A stretch of 64,000 nucleotides of DNA, taken from contig CP109468.1 in NCBI GenBank assembly GCA_036227345.1, positions 3,534,001-3,598,000 on the forward strand. The letters run 5' to 3'. Shown here piece by piece: positions 53,781 to 62,195 of the stretch. A model generated the notes under the pieces. The model was not told the DNA's origin. It saw nothing but the letters and a program-made list of their open reading frames with translations, and ran no database searches. Every line of letters starts with the position of its first letter. The stretch's first letter is position 1. This stretch comes from Streptomyces sp. NBC_01463 (lineage in GTDB: Bacteria; Actinomycetota; Actinomycetes; Streptomycetales; Streptomycetaceae). Both the position numbers and the translations under genes were made by a program.

Positions 53781-54341
53781 GTGGCTAGGGGCAGCTCGGG
53801 AATCGTGGCCGCGCTCACCGCGGCGGCCGTCGCCGCGGTCGGCTTCCTGGCCTACCAGGCATCGGCGAACGTCCCGGACAACCTCGGGGCGACACCGAAG
53901 GCGTCGGCCAGCGCACCGGCCAAGGGCGGCCACGCCAAGCCGAAGGCGAAGAAGGACCCGCTCGCCGTTCCCGCCGCGTCCGGCACCGGCATGCGCGTGG
54001 TGTACGCGCTGGGCGACCGCCGGGTGTGGCTGGTGGACGCGAAGGGCAAGCCGTCCCGGACCTTCAAGGTGATGCCGAGCGCGGTGAGCGCCCTGCCGGG
54101 CACCTACCGGGTGAGTTCGCGCTCCGGCAGCGTCACGGGCTCCGACGGCGTGCCGATCGAGCACGTGGTCCGGTTCGCGACCAACAACGACGTGGCCATC
54201 GGCTTCAGCGCCGCGCAGGACGGCTCGATGGAGAGCCCGGACCCGACGCTGAAGGCGGGTGGCGTACGGATGTCCCGCGAGGACGGCAACGCGGTGTGGA
54301 CGTTCGCCACGGTGGGCGTGAAGGTCAACGTCGTCCCGTAG
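53781..54341 (+). CDS. YkuD (L,D-transpeptidase)-like secreted protein lacking the active-site Cys
   Basis: A 186-residue protein with an N-terminal membrane/signal segment (SGIVAALTAAAVAAVGFLAYQA) and a Lys/Ala/Pro-rich linker. The domain of about 110 residues follows the L,D-transpeptidase layout: VVYALGDRRVWLVDAKGKPSRTFKV, TYRVSSRSG, PIEHVVRFAT, and a terminal GGVRMSREDGNAVWTFATVG. The last replaces the SHGC(V/I)RM catalytic motif: KAGGVRM has no Cys, with Gly161 at that position. It is therefore probably a non-catalytic peptidoglycan-binding relative. GTG start with GAAAGAGG upstream. Confidence 0.85.
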   Translation: MARGSSGIVAALTAAAVAAVGFLAYQASANVPDNLGATPKASASAPAKGGHAKPKAKKDPLAVPAASGTGMRVVYALGDRRVWLVDAKGKPSRTFKVMPSAVSALPGTYRVSSRSGSVTGSDGVPIEHVVRFATNNDVAIGFSAAQDGSMESPDPTLKAGGVRMSREDGNAVWTFATVGVKVNVVP

Positions 54342-54419
54342 CTCCGCGCGTTCCGGCGGCTCGGAAGAGCCGTCCCGCAGCCCCGGAGATCCCCTCCGGC
54401 CCGCTCCCCGGGCCGGAGC

Positions 54420-54587
54420 TCAGGCCCGCCCGGTTCCCGACGGCTTGCCGTCGCGCGGGACGGGGGCCGTGCGCGGGCGCGGGCCGCACGGCGGGGTGGA
54501 GACGGCGGTGGCCGCCGCCCCGGCGGCGAGCAGGTCTCTCATCGATACCGCCCGCGGCGGACGCACTTCTCGCTCCGATGTCGGCAT
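54420..54587 (-). CDS. Small 55-residue protein behind an iron-box-like palindrome
   Basis: ATG 54587 has a perfect AGGAGG five bases upstream, the strongest ribosome site I saw in the window. The product begins MPTSEREVRPPRAVSMRDLL, then an Ala-rich stretch with one Cys, and a Pro/Arg/Lys tail. It has no membrane helix of full length and no known fold. The segment MRDLLAAGAAATAVSTP is a pattern I associate with small conserved Streptomyces proteins. The palindrome at 54619-54636 lies 32 bases upstream, suggesting iron control. Confidence 0.6.
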   Translation of the reverse strand: MPTSEREVRPPRAVSMRDLLAAGAAATAVSTPPCGPRPRTAPVPRDGKPSGTGRA

Positions 54588-54618
54588 GGACGCCTCCTGG
54601 GGCTCCGGTGGAAGGCAC

Positions 54619-54636
54619 GGTTAGGTAGACCTAACC
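54619..54636. promoter_or_regulatory. DmdR/IdeR-type iron-box-like palindrome
   Basis: GGTTAGG-TAGA-CCTAACC is a perfect dyad with 7-base arms. Read on the minus strand over 19 bases it agrees with the DtxR-family box TTAGGTTAGGCTAACCTAA at 14 positions by my count. It lies where a promoter of the 55-residue gene should be. A second dyad, CCGACA-CCA-TGTCGG, is at 54688-54702. Confidence 0.6.
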
Positions 54637-54732
54637 TGCTCTCGCCCTCCATGTCACCACGCCCGCACCGCCCCGCGCAACAATTTGCCGACACCATGTC
54701 GGAAACGGACCGTCAGGTCCGGGTCCGGGGGC

Positions 54733-55308
54733 TCAGGCGCCCGCGGCCTCCCACGGGGCCCAGGACTCCGCACGCAGCCCCGCCCACCGGGCGCCGACGC
54801 CGGCGAGCGTCACCACGCGCCGTTCGTCGTCCGTGTCGCCGACGGCGCGGTCGATCAGCACCCGGAGCCGGTCGTCCGAGAGCTCCTCGACCTTGCCGTC
54901 GCCCCACTCGACGACCACCACCGACTCCGGCAGCGACACATCGAGGTCCAGGTCCTCCATCTCGTCGAGCCCGCCGCCCAGGCGGTACGCGTCGACGTGG
55001 ACCAGCGCCGGGCCGCCGCCGAGCGGGGGGTGGACGCGGGCGATCACGAAGGTGGGGGACGTGACGGCGCCGCGCACCCCCAGGCCCTCGCCGAGCCCGC
55101 GGGTCAGGGTCGTCTTCCCGGCACCGAGCTCGCCGGTGAGCATCACGAGGTCGCCGGGGCGCAGCACGCCGGAGATCCGGCGGCCCAGGGCCTGCATCTG
55201 TTCGGGTGACTCCACGGCCAGCGTCACGGTGACGGTGTCGTCGCGCGTGACTCCGTGCGCGGTGCCTGCGGCGCGCTCAGCGGCCGGGCTGTTGTGCGGT
55301 GCTTCCAT
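54733..55308 (-). CDS. tsaE: t6A biosynthesis ATPase TsaE
   Basis: A 191-residue P-loop protein that stimulates TsaB-TsaD turnover. Walker A GELGAGKTT is at residues 59-67, with TSPTFVIARVHPPLGG and LVHVDAYRL (Walker-B-like) following, then VVVVEWGDGKVEEL. ATG 55308 is used; it overlaps the hydrolase stop by 32 bases. The N-terminal 25 residues are a polar extension not needed for the fold. Confidence 0.94.
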   Translation of the reverse strand: MEAPHNSPAAERAAGTAHGVTRDDTVTVTLAVESPEQMQALGRRISGVLRPGDLVMLTGELGAGKTTLTRGLGEGLGVRGAVTSPTFVIARVHPPLGGGPALVHVDAYRLGGGLDEMEDLDLDVSLPESVVVVEWGDGKVEELSDDRLRVLIDRAVGDTDDERRVVTLAGVGARWAGLRAESWAPWEAAGA

Positions 55309-56530
55309 GCCCGCCAACGTTAGAGGATTCCGGTACGGCACCGGCCCGCACCAGCAGGTCCGCGAGCCGGTCCGTCACCGTCTCCGGGTGCTCCAGCATC
55401 ACCAGGTGCCCGGCGTCCGGGACGATGACCAGCTCCGCGTCGGGCAGCTGGTCCGCGATGGCCTCGCTGTGCGAGCTCGGCGTCACCAGGTCCTTGTCCC
55501 CCGCCAGGATCAGCACCGGTACGTCCCGGAACAGCGGCAGCGCGTTGCTCTTGTCGTGCTCGGCGAAGGCCGGGTAGAACTCCGCGACGACGTCGATCGG
55601 CGTGGACTCGATGAGCCGCTCGGCGAACCGCTCGACCGCCGGGTCCACGTCCCGGGAGCCGAACGAGTACCGCTTGATCAGCCCGGCGAACAGGTCAGCG
55701 GTGGCCCGCCGGCCCCGCTCCACGAGCTCGGCCTGCGAGCCGAGCGCCTTCAGTACGCCGGGCAGCACCCGCCGTACCGCGTTCACGCCCGCCACCGGCA
55801 GCCCGAAGCTGACCTCGGCCAGCTTGCCGCTCGACGTGCCGACGAAGGCGACGGCGGCGACCCGGTCGCGCATCAGGGCGGGGTACTGGTCGGCCAGCGC
55901 CATGATCGTCATGCCGCCCATGGAGTGCCCGACCAGCACCAGCGGGCCCTCGGGCGCGGCCGCGTCGATCACGGCCTTGAGGTCGCGGCCGAGCTGGTCG
56001 ATGCCGACGTGCACGCCCTGCGCCTGGGCCCGGCCGCGCTCGGAGCGGCCGTGGCTGCGCTGGTCCCAGTGGACGGTGCGCACGAGGCCGCGCAGGGCCG
56101 CGCGCTGGAAGTGCCAGGAGTCCTGGCTGAGGCAGTAACCGTGGCTGAAGACGATGGTGACGGGGGCGGGGGCCTTGCGTCCGAAGAGGCGGCGCCTGCG
56201 CGGACCGGCGGCTCCGGAGCCGGCGGCCGTACCGCCCGTGCCCGTACCGCTGCCCGGGTCGACCTCGTCGATCTCGTAGTACAGCTCGGTGCCGTCGTCG
56301 GCCGCGGCCCGGCCCGGCAGGCCGCGCAGGGAGCCGTACGGTCCGGTGGCGTCCAGCGCGAGCCTGGCGCGCTTGCGCATGCCGCGCCCGACCGTCAGCC
56401 GCTCGACCGCGACCCCGGCCGCCGCGCCCGCGGCGATCACGCCTATGGCGGCGCCGGCGATCCCCGCCCGGCGCCAGCCGACCGCCGAAGCGGCCGTCGC
56501 CACCGCGTCCCCCGCGCTGATCTCACTCAC
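55277..56530 (-). CDS. Alpha/beta hydrolase with N-terminal membrane anchor
   Basis: A 417-residue protein. A hydrophobic stretch (RRAGIAGAAIGVIAAGAAAGVAVE) anchors it. The hydrolase core has the oxyanion strand VFSHGYCLSQDSW, nucleophile elbow VLVGHSMGGMTIM, the acid in LAGDKDLVTP and the catalytic His in VPDAGHLVMLEHPE. A Gly/Ser/Thr linker with RRRRLFGRK interrupts the first strands. Always next to alr/tsaE in Streptomyces as I recall, but substrate unknown. Confidence 0.9.
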   Translation of the reverse strand: MSEISAGDAVATAASAVGWRRAGIAGAAIGVIAAGAAAGVAVERLTVGRGMRKRARLALDATGPYGSLRGLPGRAAADDGTELYYEIDEVDPGSGTGTGGTAAGSGAAGPRRRRLFGRKAPAPVTIVFSHGYCLSQDSWHFQRAALRGLVRTVHWDQRSHGRSERGRAQAQGVHVGIDQLGRDLKAVIDAAAPEGPLVLVGHSMGGMTIMALADQYPALMRDRVAAVAFVGTSSGKLAEVSFGLPVAGVNAVRRVLPGVLKALGSQAELVERGRRATADLFAGLIKRYSFGSRDVDPAVERFAERLIESTPIDVVAEFYPAFAEHDKSNALPLFRDVPVLILAGDKDLVTPSSHSEAIADQLPDAELVIVPDAGHLVMLEHPETVTDRLADLLVRAGAVPESSNVGGHGSTAQQPGR

Positions 56531-56602
56531 CGTGCCGCGCTCCTCGTCGGTCGTGTCGTATCCATCGGATCAGATCGTGCCTGGTCAGGGGCGCTTCCCC
56601 GG

Positions 56603-57772
56603 TCAGGACCCGGCCGGGCGCCCCTCCGGCGTTCCGTCGTCCCGGTAGACCCGCGGCACCCGGCCGCCGATCCGGGTGACGATCTCGTACGCGATCGTGC
56701 CGGCCGCCTGCGCCCAGTCCTCGGCGCTCGGCTCGCCCCGGTCCCCCGGGCCGAACAGCACGGCGTCGCTGCCCTCCTCGACGACATCCCCGTGGAGGTC
56801 GACGACGAACTGGTCCATGGCCACCCGGCCCGCGACCGTCCGCCGGACCCCGCCGACGAGCACCGGGCCGCGGCCCGACGCGTGGCGCGGGACACCGTCC
56901 GCGTACCCCACCGGAACCAGGCCGAGCGTGGTCTCGGCCGACGTCGTGTAGTGGTGCCCGTAACTGATGCCGTGGCCGGCCGGCACCTGCTTGACCAGGG
57001 CGACCGACGCGGCGAGCGTCATCACCGGACGCAGTCCGAAGTCGGCGGAGGTGCCGAGCTCGGGGCTGGGCGAGATGCCGTACATGGCGATCCCGGTCCG
57101 GACGAGGTCGAAGTGCGACTCGGGGACCGTCAGCGTCGCCGGCGAGTTCGCGATGTGCCGCACCTCGGGCTCGACACCCGCCTTCTCCGCGTACGCCACC
57201 ATGTCGCGGAAGGTGTCGAGCTGGGCGGTGATCGAGGGGTGTCCCGGCTCGTCCGCGCAGGCGAAGTGGGACCAGAGGCCGGTGACGCGGACGGTGCCCG
57301 CCTGCTCGGCGGTGCGGGCGGCGGCGACGAGCTCCGGCCAGTCGGCGGGCTGGCAGCCGTTGCGTCCCAGGCCGGTGTCGGCCTTGAGCTGGACGCGGGC
57401 GGGGCGGCCCGCGGCCGCGGCCGCCGCGGTGACCTCGCGCAGCGCCCACATCCCGCTCACCGACACGTCGATGTCGGCCTCGATCGCCTCGCGCCAGGGT
57501 CCGCCCGGCGTCCACAGCCAGCACATCATCCGGCCGCCGAGACCGGCCGCGCGCAGGGCCAGCGCCTCCTGCGGGGTGGCGGTGCCCAGCCAGGTGGCAC
57601 CGGCTTCGAGCGCGGCGCGGGCGCAGCGCTCCGCCCCGTGCCCGTACGCGTCGGACTTGACGACGGCCATGAGGTGCGCGCCGCCCGCCCGGGCACGCAG
57701 AACGCGCACGTTGGCGCGGAGTGCGGCGAGATCGATCTCGGCACGGGCTCTCAAGGACGCTGTCTCGTTCAT
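56603..57772 (-). CDS. alr: Alanine racemase
   Basis: A 389-residue PLP enzyme making D-Ala for peptidoglycan. PLP-Lys39 is in AVVKSDAYGHGA, and the catalytic Tyr of the C-terminal domain is in GHGISYGHHYT. GYADGVPRHASGRG and VAMDQFVVDLHGD are family landmarks. ATG 57772 begins at MNETASLRARAEIDLAAL, the usual N terminus. It lies 72 bases upstream of the hydrolase. Confidence 0.95.
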   Translation of the reverse strand: MNETASLRARAEIDLAALRANVRVLRARAGGAHLMAVVKSDAYGHGAERCARAALEAGATWLGTATPQEALALRAAGLGGRMMCWLWTPGGPWREAIEADIDVSVSGMWALREVTAAAAAAGRPARVQLKADTGLGRNGCQPADWPELVAAARTAEQAGTVRVTGLWSHFACADEPGHPSITAQLDTFRDMVAYAEKAGVEPEVRHIANSPATLTVPESHFDLVRTGIAMYGISPSPELGTSADFGLRPVMTLAASVALVKQVPAGHGISYGHHYTTSAETTLGLVPVGYADGVPRHASGRGPVLVGGVRRTVAGRVAMDQFVVDLHGDVVEEGSDAVLFGPGDRGEPSAEDWAQAAGTIAYEIVTRIGGRVPRVYRDDGTPEGRPAGS

Positions 57773-57857
57773 CGCGCCCAGTGTCTCAGAGCCGGGCGGC
57801 GCGGCCCCCGGGCGCCGGTGCGGGGACGGGGCGCGCCGCACCGGCCGGACGGGCAGG

Positions 57858-58247
57858 TCAGCCGTGGTGCAGGGCGTGTTCCAGGTGGTCGGCGAGGACC
57901 GGGACGTGGCTGTGCGGAACATCCTTGACCGCTGTGACGAGCGTCACCGGGCCGCTCTCGCGGACCAGTCTCACCAGCTCGTCCACGGCCGTCGCGTGCA
58001 GCGGGTCGGCGAGTTCGGCCCGGTAGCGGTCCACGAAGGCGTCGTAGCGGGTGGCGGAGCGGTCCTCGTGGTACCAGGAGCGCAGTTCGTCCGACGGGGT
58101 GACGTCCTTGAGCCAGCGGTCGATCGCGGCCCGTTCCTTGGACACGCCGCGCGGCCACAGCCGGTCGACGAGCACGCGGGTGCCGTCGCCGTCCTCCCGC
58201 GGGTCGTACACCCGCCGTACGCGCACGTCACCGCTGTCGTTGCTCAC
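57858..58247 (-). CDS. DUF488-family protein
   Basis: A 129-residue protein: RRVYDPREDGDGTRVLVDRLWPRGVSKERA then DRWLKDVTPSDELRSWYHED and VTLVTAVKDVPHSHVPVLADHL are typical of DUF488, a fold of uncertain function. GTG 58247 is chosen because it immediately precedes the conserved start and has GAGAGGGG upstream. Confidence 0.9.
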   Translation of the reverse strand: MSNDSGDVRVRRVYDPREDGDGTRVLVDRLWPRGVSKERAAIDRWLKDVTPSDELRSWYHEDRSATRYDAFVDRYRAELADPLHATAVDELVRLVRESGPVTLVTAVKDVPHSHVPVLADHLEHALHHG

Positions 58248-58279
58248 GCCCGGGCCCCTCTCGCCGCTTCCAGGATCAC

Positions 58280-59746
58280 TCAGGCCCGTACGTCCCGCCA
58301 CGCCGCCCCGATCGCGTCGGCGACGTCCTGCGCGGCGACCGGGGAGCCGTCCGACGCGTGCCGGGCGGCCAGGCCGTGGAGGTGGGCTCCGACGGACGCG
58401 GCGTCGCGCGGGGCGAGGCCCGCGGCCAGCAGCGAACCCGTCAGCCCGGAGAGCACGTCCCCGCTGCCCGCGGTGGCGAGCCAGGAGGTGCCGGTCGGGT
58501 TGACGCGCACGGGCGTGTGCGGGGTGTCGGTGGCGATCAGCGTCGTGGAGCCCTTGAGCAGGACCGTGGCGCGGAAGCGGGTGGCGAGTGCGCGTACGGC
58601 GGCGAGCCGCCCCGCCTCGACCTCCTCGCGCGCCACGCCCAGCAGGGCGGCGGCCTCGCCGGCGTGCGGGGTGAGGACGGTGGGCGCGGTGCGCGCGCGG
58701 ACGGTGCCGGCGTCCAGCAGCCGCAGCCCGTCCGCGTCGACCAGCACCGGCACGTCCGTGGCCAGCACGTCGGAGACCGCCTCGACGGCGTCCGTGCCGT
58801 CGCCGAGCCCCGGACCGACCACCCAGGCCTGGACGCGTCCGGCCTTCGACGGCGGGCCCGTGTGGACCAGGGTCTCCGGATGGCGCGCGATCACCGCGTC
58901 GCCCCCCGGCCCGACGTAGCGCACGGCCCCCGCCCCGCCGCGCAGCGCCCCGGAGACGGCGAGCACCGCGGCCCCCGGATAGCGCGCCGACCCGGCGACG
59001 ATGCCGACGACACCGCGCCGGTACTTGTCGCTCTCCGCGGCGGGCACGGGCAGCAGCGCGGCGACGTCCGCGTACTGGAGCGCCTCCAGCTCGGGCACGT
59101 CCGGGAGTTCGGCACCGAGTCCGATGTCGACCAGCAGCAGGGCACCGGCGCGTTCGGCGGCCGGGTCGACGAGCAGCCCCGGCTTGTACGCGCCGAAGGT
59201 GACGGTCGCGTCCGCGCGCACGGCGGCCCCCGCCACCTCGCCGGTGTCCGCCTCGACGCCGCTCGGCAGATCGACGGCGACGACGGGCACCCCGTGGGCC
59301 GCGTAGTGCTCGACCACGGCGGCCGCCTCCGGACGCAGTCCGCCGCGTCCGCCGATGCCGGTGATGCCGTCGACGACGAGGTCGATGTGCCCGCCCCAGC
59401 CGCGGTGCGGGGCCACCTCGCCCCCGTCCATCACCCGTCCGCCGGCCGCCAGCAACGCCGCGGTCCCGCCCGCGTGGGCCCGGCCGGGCGAGACGCGCAC
59501 GGCCACGACGCCCGCGCCGCGCCGGGCCAGCCGGGCCCCGGCGTACAGCGCGTCGCCGCCGTTGTCGCCGCTGCCGACGAGGAGGACGACCCGGGAGCCG
59601 TAGACCCGGCCGCCGCGCCGCAGCAGATCGGCGCAGGCCGCGGCGAGTCCGGCGGCGGCGCGCTGCATCAGCGCACCTTCGGGGAGCCGTGCCATCAGGG
59701 CCTGTTCGGCGGCCCGTACGGTGTCAACGCTGTAGGCGGTACGCAT
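58280..59746 (-). CDS. nnr: Bifunctional NAD(P)HX epimerase/dehydratase
   Basis: A 488-residue repair enzyme for hydrated NAD(P)H. The N-terminal epimerase half has LVGSGDNGGDALYAGARLARRG and VDGITGIGGRGGLRP. The C-terminal ADP-dependent dehydratase half has PVLVDADGLRLLD, VLTPHAGEAAALLG and the ATSGSGDVLSGL-type loop (here ATAGSGDVLSGL). ATG 59746 is used, avoiding a short extension from 59773. It is within the glmS-acpS-nnr-alr-tsaE unit. Confidence 0.94.
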   Translation of the reverse strand: MRTAYSVDTVRAAEQALMARLPEGALMQRAAAGLAAACADLLRRGGRVYGSRVVLLVGSGDNGGDALYAGARLARRGAGVVAVRVSPGRAHAGGTAALLAAGGRVMDGGEVAPHRGWGGHIDLVVDGITGIGGRGGLRPEAAAVVEHYAAHGVPVVAVDLPSGVEADTGEVAGAAVRADATVTFGAYKPGLLVDPAAERAGALLLVDIGLGAELPDVPELEALQYADVAALLPVPAAESDKYRRGVVGIVAGSARYPGAAVLAVSGALRGGAGAVRYVGPGGDAVIARHPETLVHTGPPSKAGRVQAWVVGPGLGDGTDAVEAVSDVLATDVPVLVDADGLRLLDAGTVRARTAPTVLTPHAGEAAALLGVAREEVEAGRLAAVRALATRFRATVLLKGSTTLIATDTPHTPVRVNPTGTSWLATAGSGDVLSGLTGSLLAAGLAPRDAASVGAHLHGLAARHASDGSPVAAQDVADAIGAAWRDVRA

Positions 59747-59785
59747 GACTCCAACGTACGCAGGAATCCGCACCCCCGCCCCGGC

Positions 59786-60154
59786 TCAGCCCTCCGCGAT
59801 CACCACGGCCGAGGCGACGCCCGCGTCGTGGCTCAGCGAGACGTGCCACTGCCGCACACCCAGTTCCGCCGCGCGCGCGGCGACCGTGCCGCGGACCCGG
59901 AGCCGGGGCTGCCCGCTCGCCTCGACGTACACCTCGGCGTCCGTCCACAGGAGCCCCGGGGGCGCGCCGAGCGCCTTGGCCAGGGCCTCCTTGGCCGCGA
60001 ACCGCGCGGCCAGCGAGGCGACCCCGCGCCGCTCCCCGCCGGGCAGCAGCAACTCGCTCTCGATGAACAGGCGCTGGGCGAGGTTCGGCGTACGCTCCAG
60101 CGCCGCTTCGAACCGCTCGATCTCCGCCACGTCGATCCCGACCCCGATGATCAC
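59786..60154 (-). CDS. acpS: Holo-[acyl-carrier-protein] synthase
   Basis: A 122-residue AcpS-type phosphopantetheinyl transferase: [17 protein letters not shown] with the metal-binding Asp, [14 protein letters not shown] with Glu/Lys, and [16 protein letters not shown]. It charges fatty-acid ACP. GTG start, 28 bases downstream of glmS. Confidence 0.95.
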   Translation of the reverse strand: MIIGVGIDVAEIERFEAALERTPNLAQRLFIESELLLPGGERRGVASLAARFAAKEALAKALGAPPGLLWTDAEVYVEASGQPRLRVRGTVAARAAELGVRQWHVSLSHDAGVASAVVIAEG

Positions 60155-60182
60155 GTACGCACCCTCACTGTTGGCTGACGGC

Positions 60183-62030
60183 TCACTCCACGGTGACGGA
60201 CTTCGCCAGGTTGCGCGGCTGGTCCACCTCGTTGCCGCGGGCCGTCGCCAGTTCGCAGGCGAAGACCTGCAACGGCACGGTGGCGACCAGCGGCTGAAGC
60301 AGCGTAGGCGTTGCGGGGATCCGGACGAGATGGTCGGCGTACGGGACGACCTCGTCGTCGCCCTCCTCGGCGATGACGATGGTGAGGGCGCCGCGGGCCC
60401 GGATCTCCTGGATGTTCGACACGATCTTGCCGTGCAGCACGGAGCGCCCGGCCGGGGACGGCACCACCACGACGACCGGCAGACCGTCCTCGATCAGCGC
60501 GATCGGCCCGTGCTTGAGCTCACCGGCGGCGAACCCCTCGGCGTGCATGTACGCGAGTTCCTTGAGCTTCAACGCGCCCTCCAGCGCGACCGGGTAGCCG
60601 ACGTGCCGCCCGAGGAAGAGCACGGTGTCGTGCGAGGCGAGCGACCTGGCCAGCTCCCGCACCGGCTCCATGGTCGCCAGGACCCGGTCGACGGATCCGG
60701 AGATCTCGGAGAGCTGGCGGATGACGGTACGGATCTCGTCACCCCACTTGGTCCCGCGGACCTGTCCGAGATAGAGCGCGACGAGGTAGCAGGCCACGAG
60801 CTGGGTCAGGAAGGCCTTGGTCGAGGCGACGGCGACCTCGGGACCGGCGTGCGTGTAGAGGACGGCGTCGGACTCGCGGGGGATGGTCGAGCCGTTGGTG
60901 TTGCAGATGGCGAGGACCTTCGCGCCCTGCTCACGGGCGTGCCGCAGCGCCATCAGGGTGTCCATCGTCTCGCCGGACTGCGAGATCGCGATGACGAGGG
61001 TGTGCGGGTCCAGGATCGGGTCGCGGTAGCGGAACTCGCTGGCGAGCTCGGTCTCGCACGGAATCCGGGTCCAGTGCTCGATGGCGTACTTGGCGATCAT
61101 CCCGGCGTGGAACGCGGTCCCGCAGGCGACGATCACCACCTTGTCGACCTCGCGCAGCTCGCCGCGCGTGATCCGGACCTCGTCGAGGTGGAGCGTGCCC
61201 TCCGGGTCGATCCGGCCGAGGAGGGTGTCGGTGACGGCCTTGGGCTGCTCGGCGATCTCCTTGAGCATGAAGGAGGGGTAGCCGCCCTTCTCGGCCGCGG
61301 AGGCGTCCCAGTCCACGTGGTACGCCCGCACCTCGGCGGGCTCCCCGTCGAACCCGGTGACGACGACCCCCTCGCGCCGCAGCTCGACCACCTGGTCCTG
61401 GCCGAGCTCGACCGCGGAACGGGTGTGGGCGATGAACGCGGCGACGTCGGAGGCGAGGAACGCCTCGCCGTCCCCCACACCGACGACGAGCGGCGAGTTC
61501 CGCCGGGCCCCGACCACCACGTCGGGCGCGTCCGCGAACACGGCGACGAGCGTGAACGCCCCTTCGAGCCGCCGGCACACCTGCCGCATCGCCTCCGCCG
61601 GGTCCGCGGTCTGCGAGTACGCCTCGGCGAGGAGGTGGGCGACGACCTCGGTGTCGGTCTCGGACACCAGGTCGTGGCCGCGCCGGCCGAGCTCGGCGCG
61701 CAGGGCGGCGAAGTTCTCGATGATCCCGTTGTGGACGACGGCGACGCGACCGGCGTTGTCGAGGTGCGGGTGGGCGTTGGCGTCGGTGGGACCGCCGTGG
61801 GTGGCCCACCGGGTGTGCCCGATACCGGCGCTGCCGGCCGGCAGCGGCTGCTCGACCAGCAACTTCTCCAGGTTGACGAGCTTCCCGGCCCTCTTGGCGG
61901 CGGCCAGCCCCCCGTCGGCGAGGACGGCGATCCCCGCGGAGTCGTATCCCCGGTACTCCAGCCGCTTGAGACCGGCGACGACGACGTCCTGCGCCGACTG
62001 CCCACCGACGTAACCCACGATTCCGCACAT
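60183..62030 (-). CDS. glmS: Glutamine-fructose-6-phosphate aminotransferase
   Basis: A 615-residue enzyme making glucosamine-6-phosphate for peptidoglycan. The N-terminal glutaminase uses the Cys right after Met ([16 protein letters not shown]); RYDSAGIA-type segment [12 protein letters not shown] and [12 protein letters not shown] follow. Two SIS domains carry [17 protein letters not shown] and [22 protein letters not shown], ending NLAKSVTVE. First gene of the unit running to tsaE, under the promoter at 62068-62095. Confidence 0.96.
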   Translation of the reverse strand: MCGIVGYVGGQSAQDVVVAGLKRLEYRGYDSAGIAVLADGGLAAAKRAGKLVNLEKLLVEQPLPAGSAGIGHTRWATHGGPTDANAHPHLDNAGRVAVVHNGIIENFAALRAELGRRGHDLVSETDTEVVAHLLAEAYSQTADPAEAMRQVCRRLEGAFTLVAVFADAPDVVVGARRNSPLVVGVGDGEAFLASDVAAFIAHTRSAVELGQDQVVELRREGVVVTGFDGEPAEVRAYHVDWDASAAEKGGYPSFMLKEIAEQPKAVTDTLLGRIDPEGTLHLDEVRITRGELREVDKVVIVACGTAFHAGMIAKYAIEHWTRIPCETELASEFRYRDPILDPHTLVIAISQSGETMDTLMALRHAREQGAKVLAICNTNGSTIPRESDAVLYTHAGPEVAVASTKAFLTQLVACYLVALYLGQVRGTKWGDEIRTVIRQLSEISGSVDRVLATMEPVRELARSLASHDTVLFLGRHVGYPVALEGALKLKELAYMHAEGFAAGELKHGPIALIEDGLPVVVVVPSPAGRSVLHGKIVSNIQEIRARGALTIVIAEEGDDEVVPYADHLVRIPATPTLLQPLVATVPLQVFACELATARGNEVDQPRNLAKSVTVE

Positions 62031-62067
62031 AGTGGTCCTTTCCTGGTCACCAGCCCCTGTTCTTCGC

Positions 62068-62095
62068 ATAGTCGCAGAAGCAACCATCATTTCAA
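62068..62095 (-). promoter_or_regulatory. glmS promoter
   Basis: On the minus strand TTGAAA (62095-62090), a 16-base spacer and GACTAT (62073-62068), with a short leader of about 30 bases and GAAAGGA ahead of the ATG. A plausible vegetative promoter. Confidence 0.55.
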
Positions 62096-62134
62096 GCCCA
62101 CCAACGAGGCCCGTCGCCCTGTTGGATCCGGATC

Positions 62135-62155
62135 AAGCCCGCCCGGCGTTCGAGG
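62135..62155. repeat. Partial Streptomyces intergenic repeat unit
   Basis: AAGCCCGCCCGGCGTTCGAGG resembles the AGCCCCGCCGGCGTTTGAGG core of the element at 42285-42417. It sits between glmS and the MFS gene and may contribute to a terminator fold with the following GC-rich bases. Confidence 0.45.
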
Positions 62156-62195
62156 ACGGGCCCGCCGAGGGCGGACGCCGCCCCACCGCGCTCGA

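Noticed and set aside
54325..54618. 97-residue ORF on the minus strand
   Set aside because: Arg/Pro/Gly-rich and without a ribosome site; the 55-residue frame in the same DNA has AGGAGG and more natural composition.
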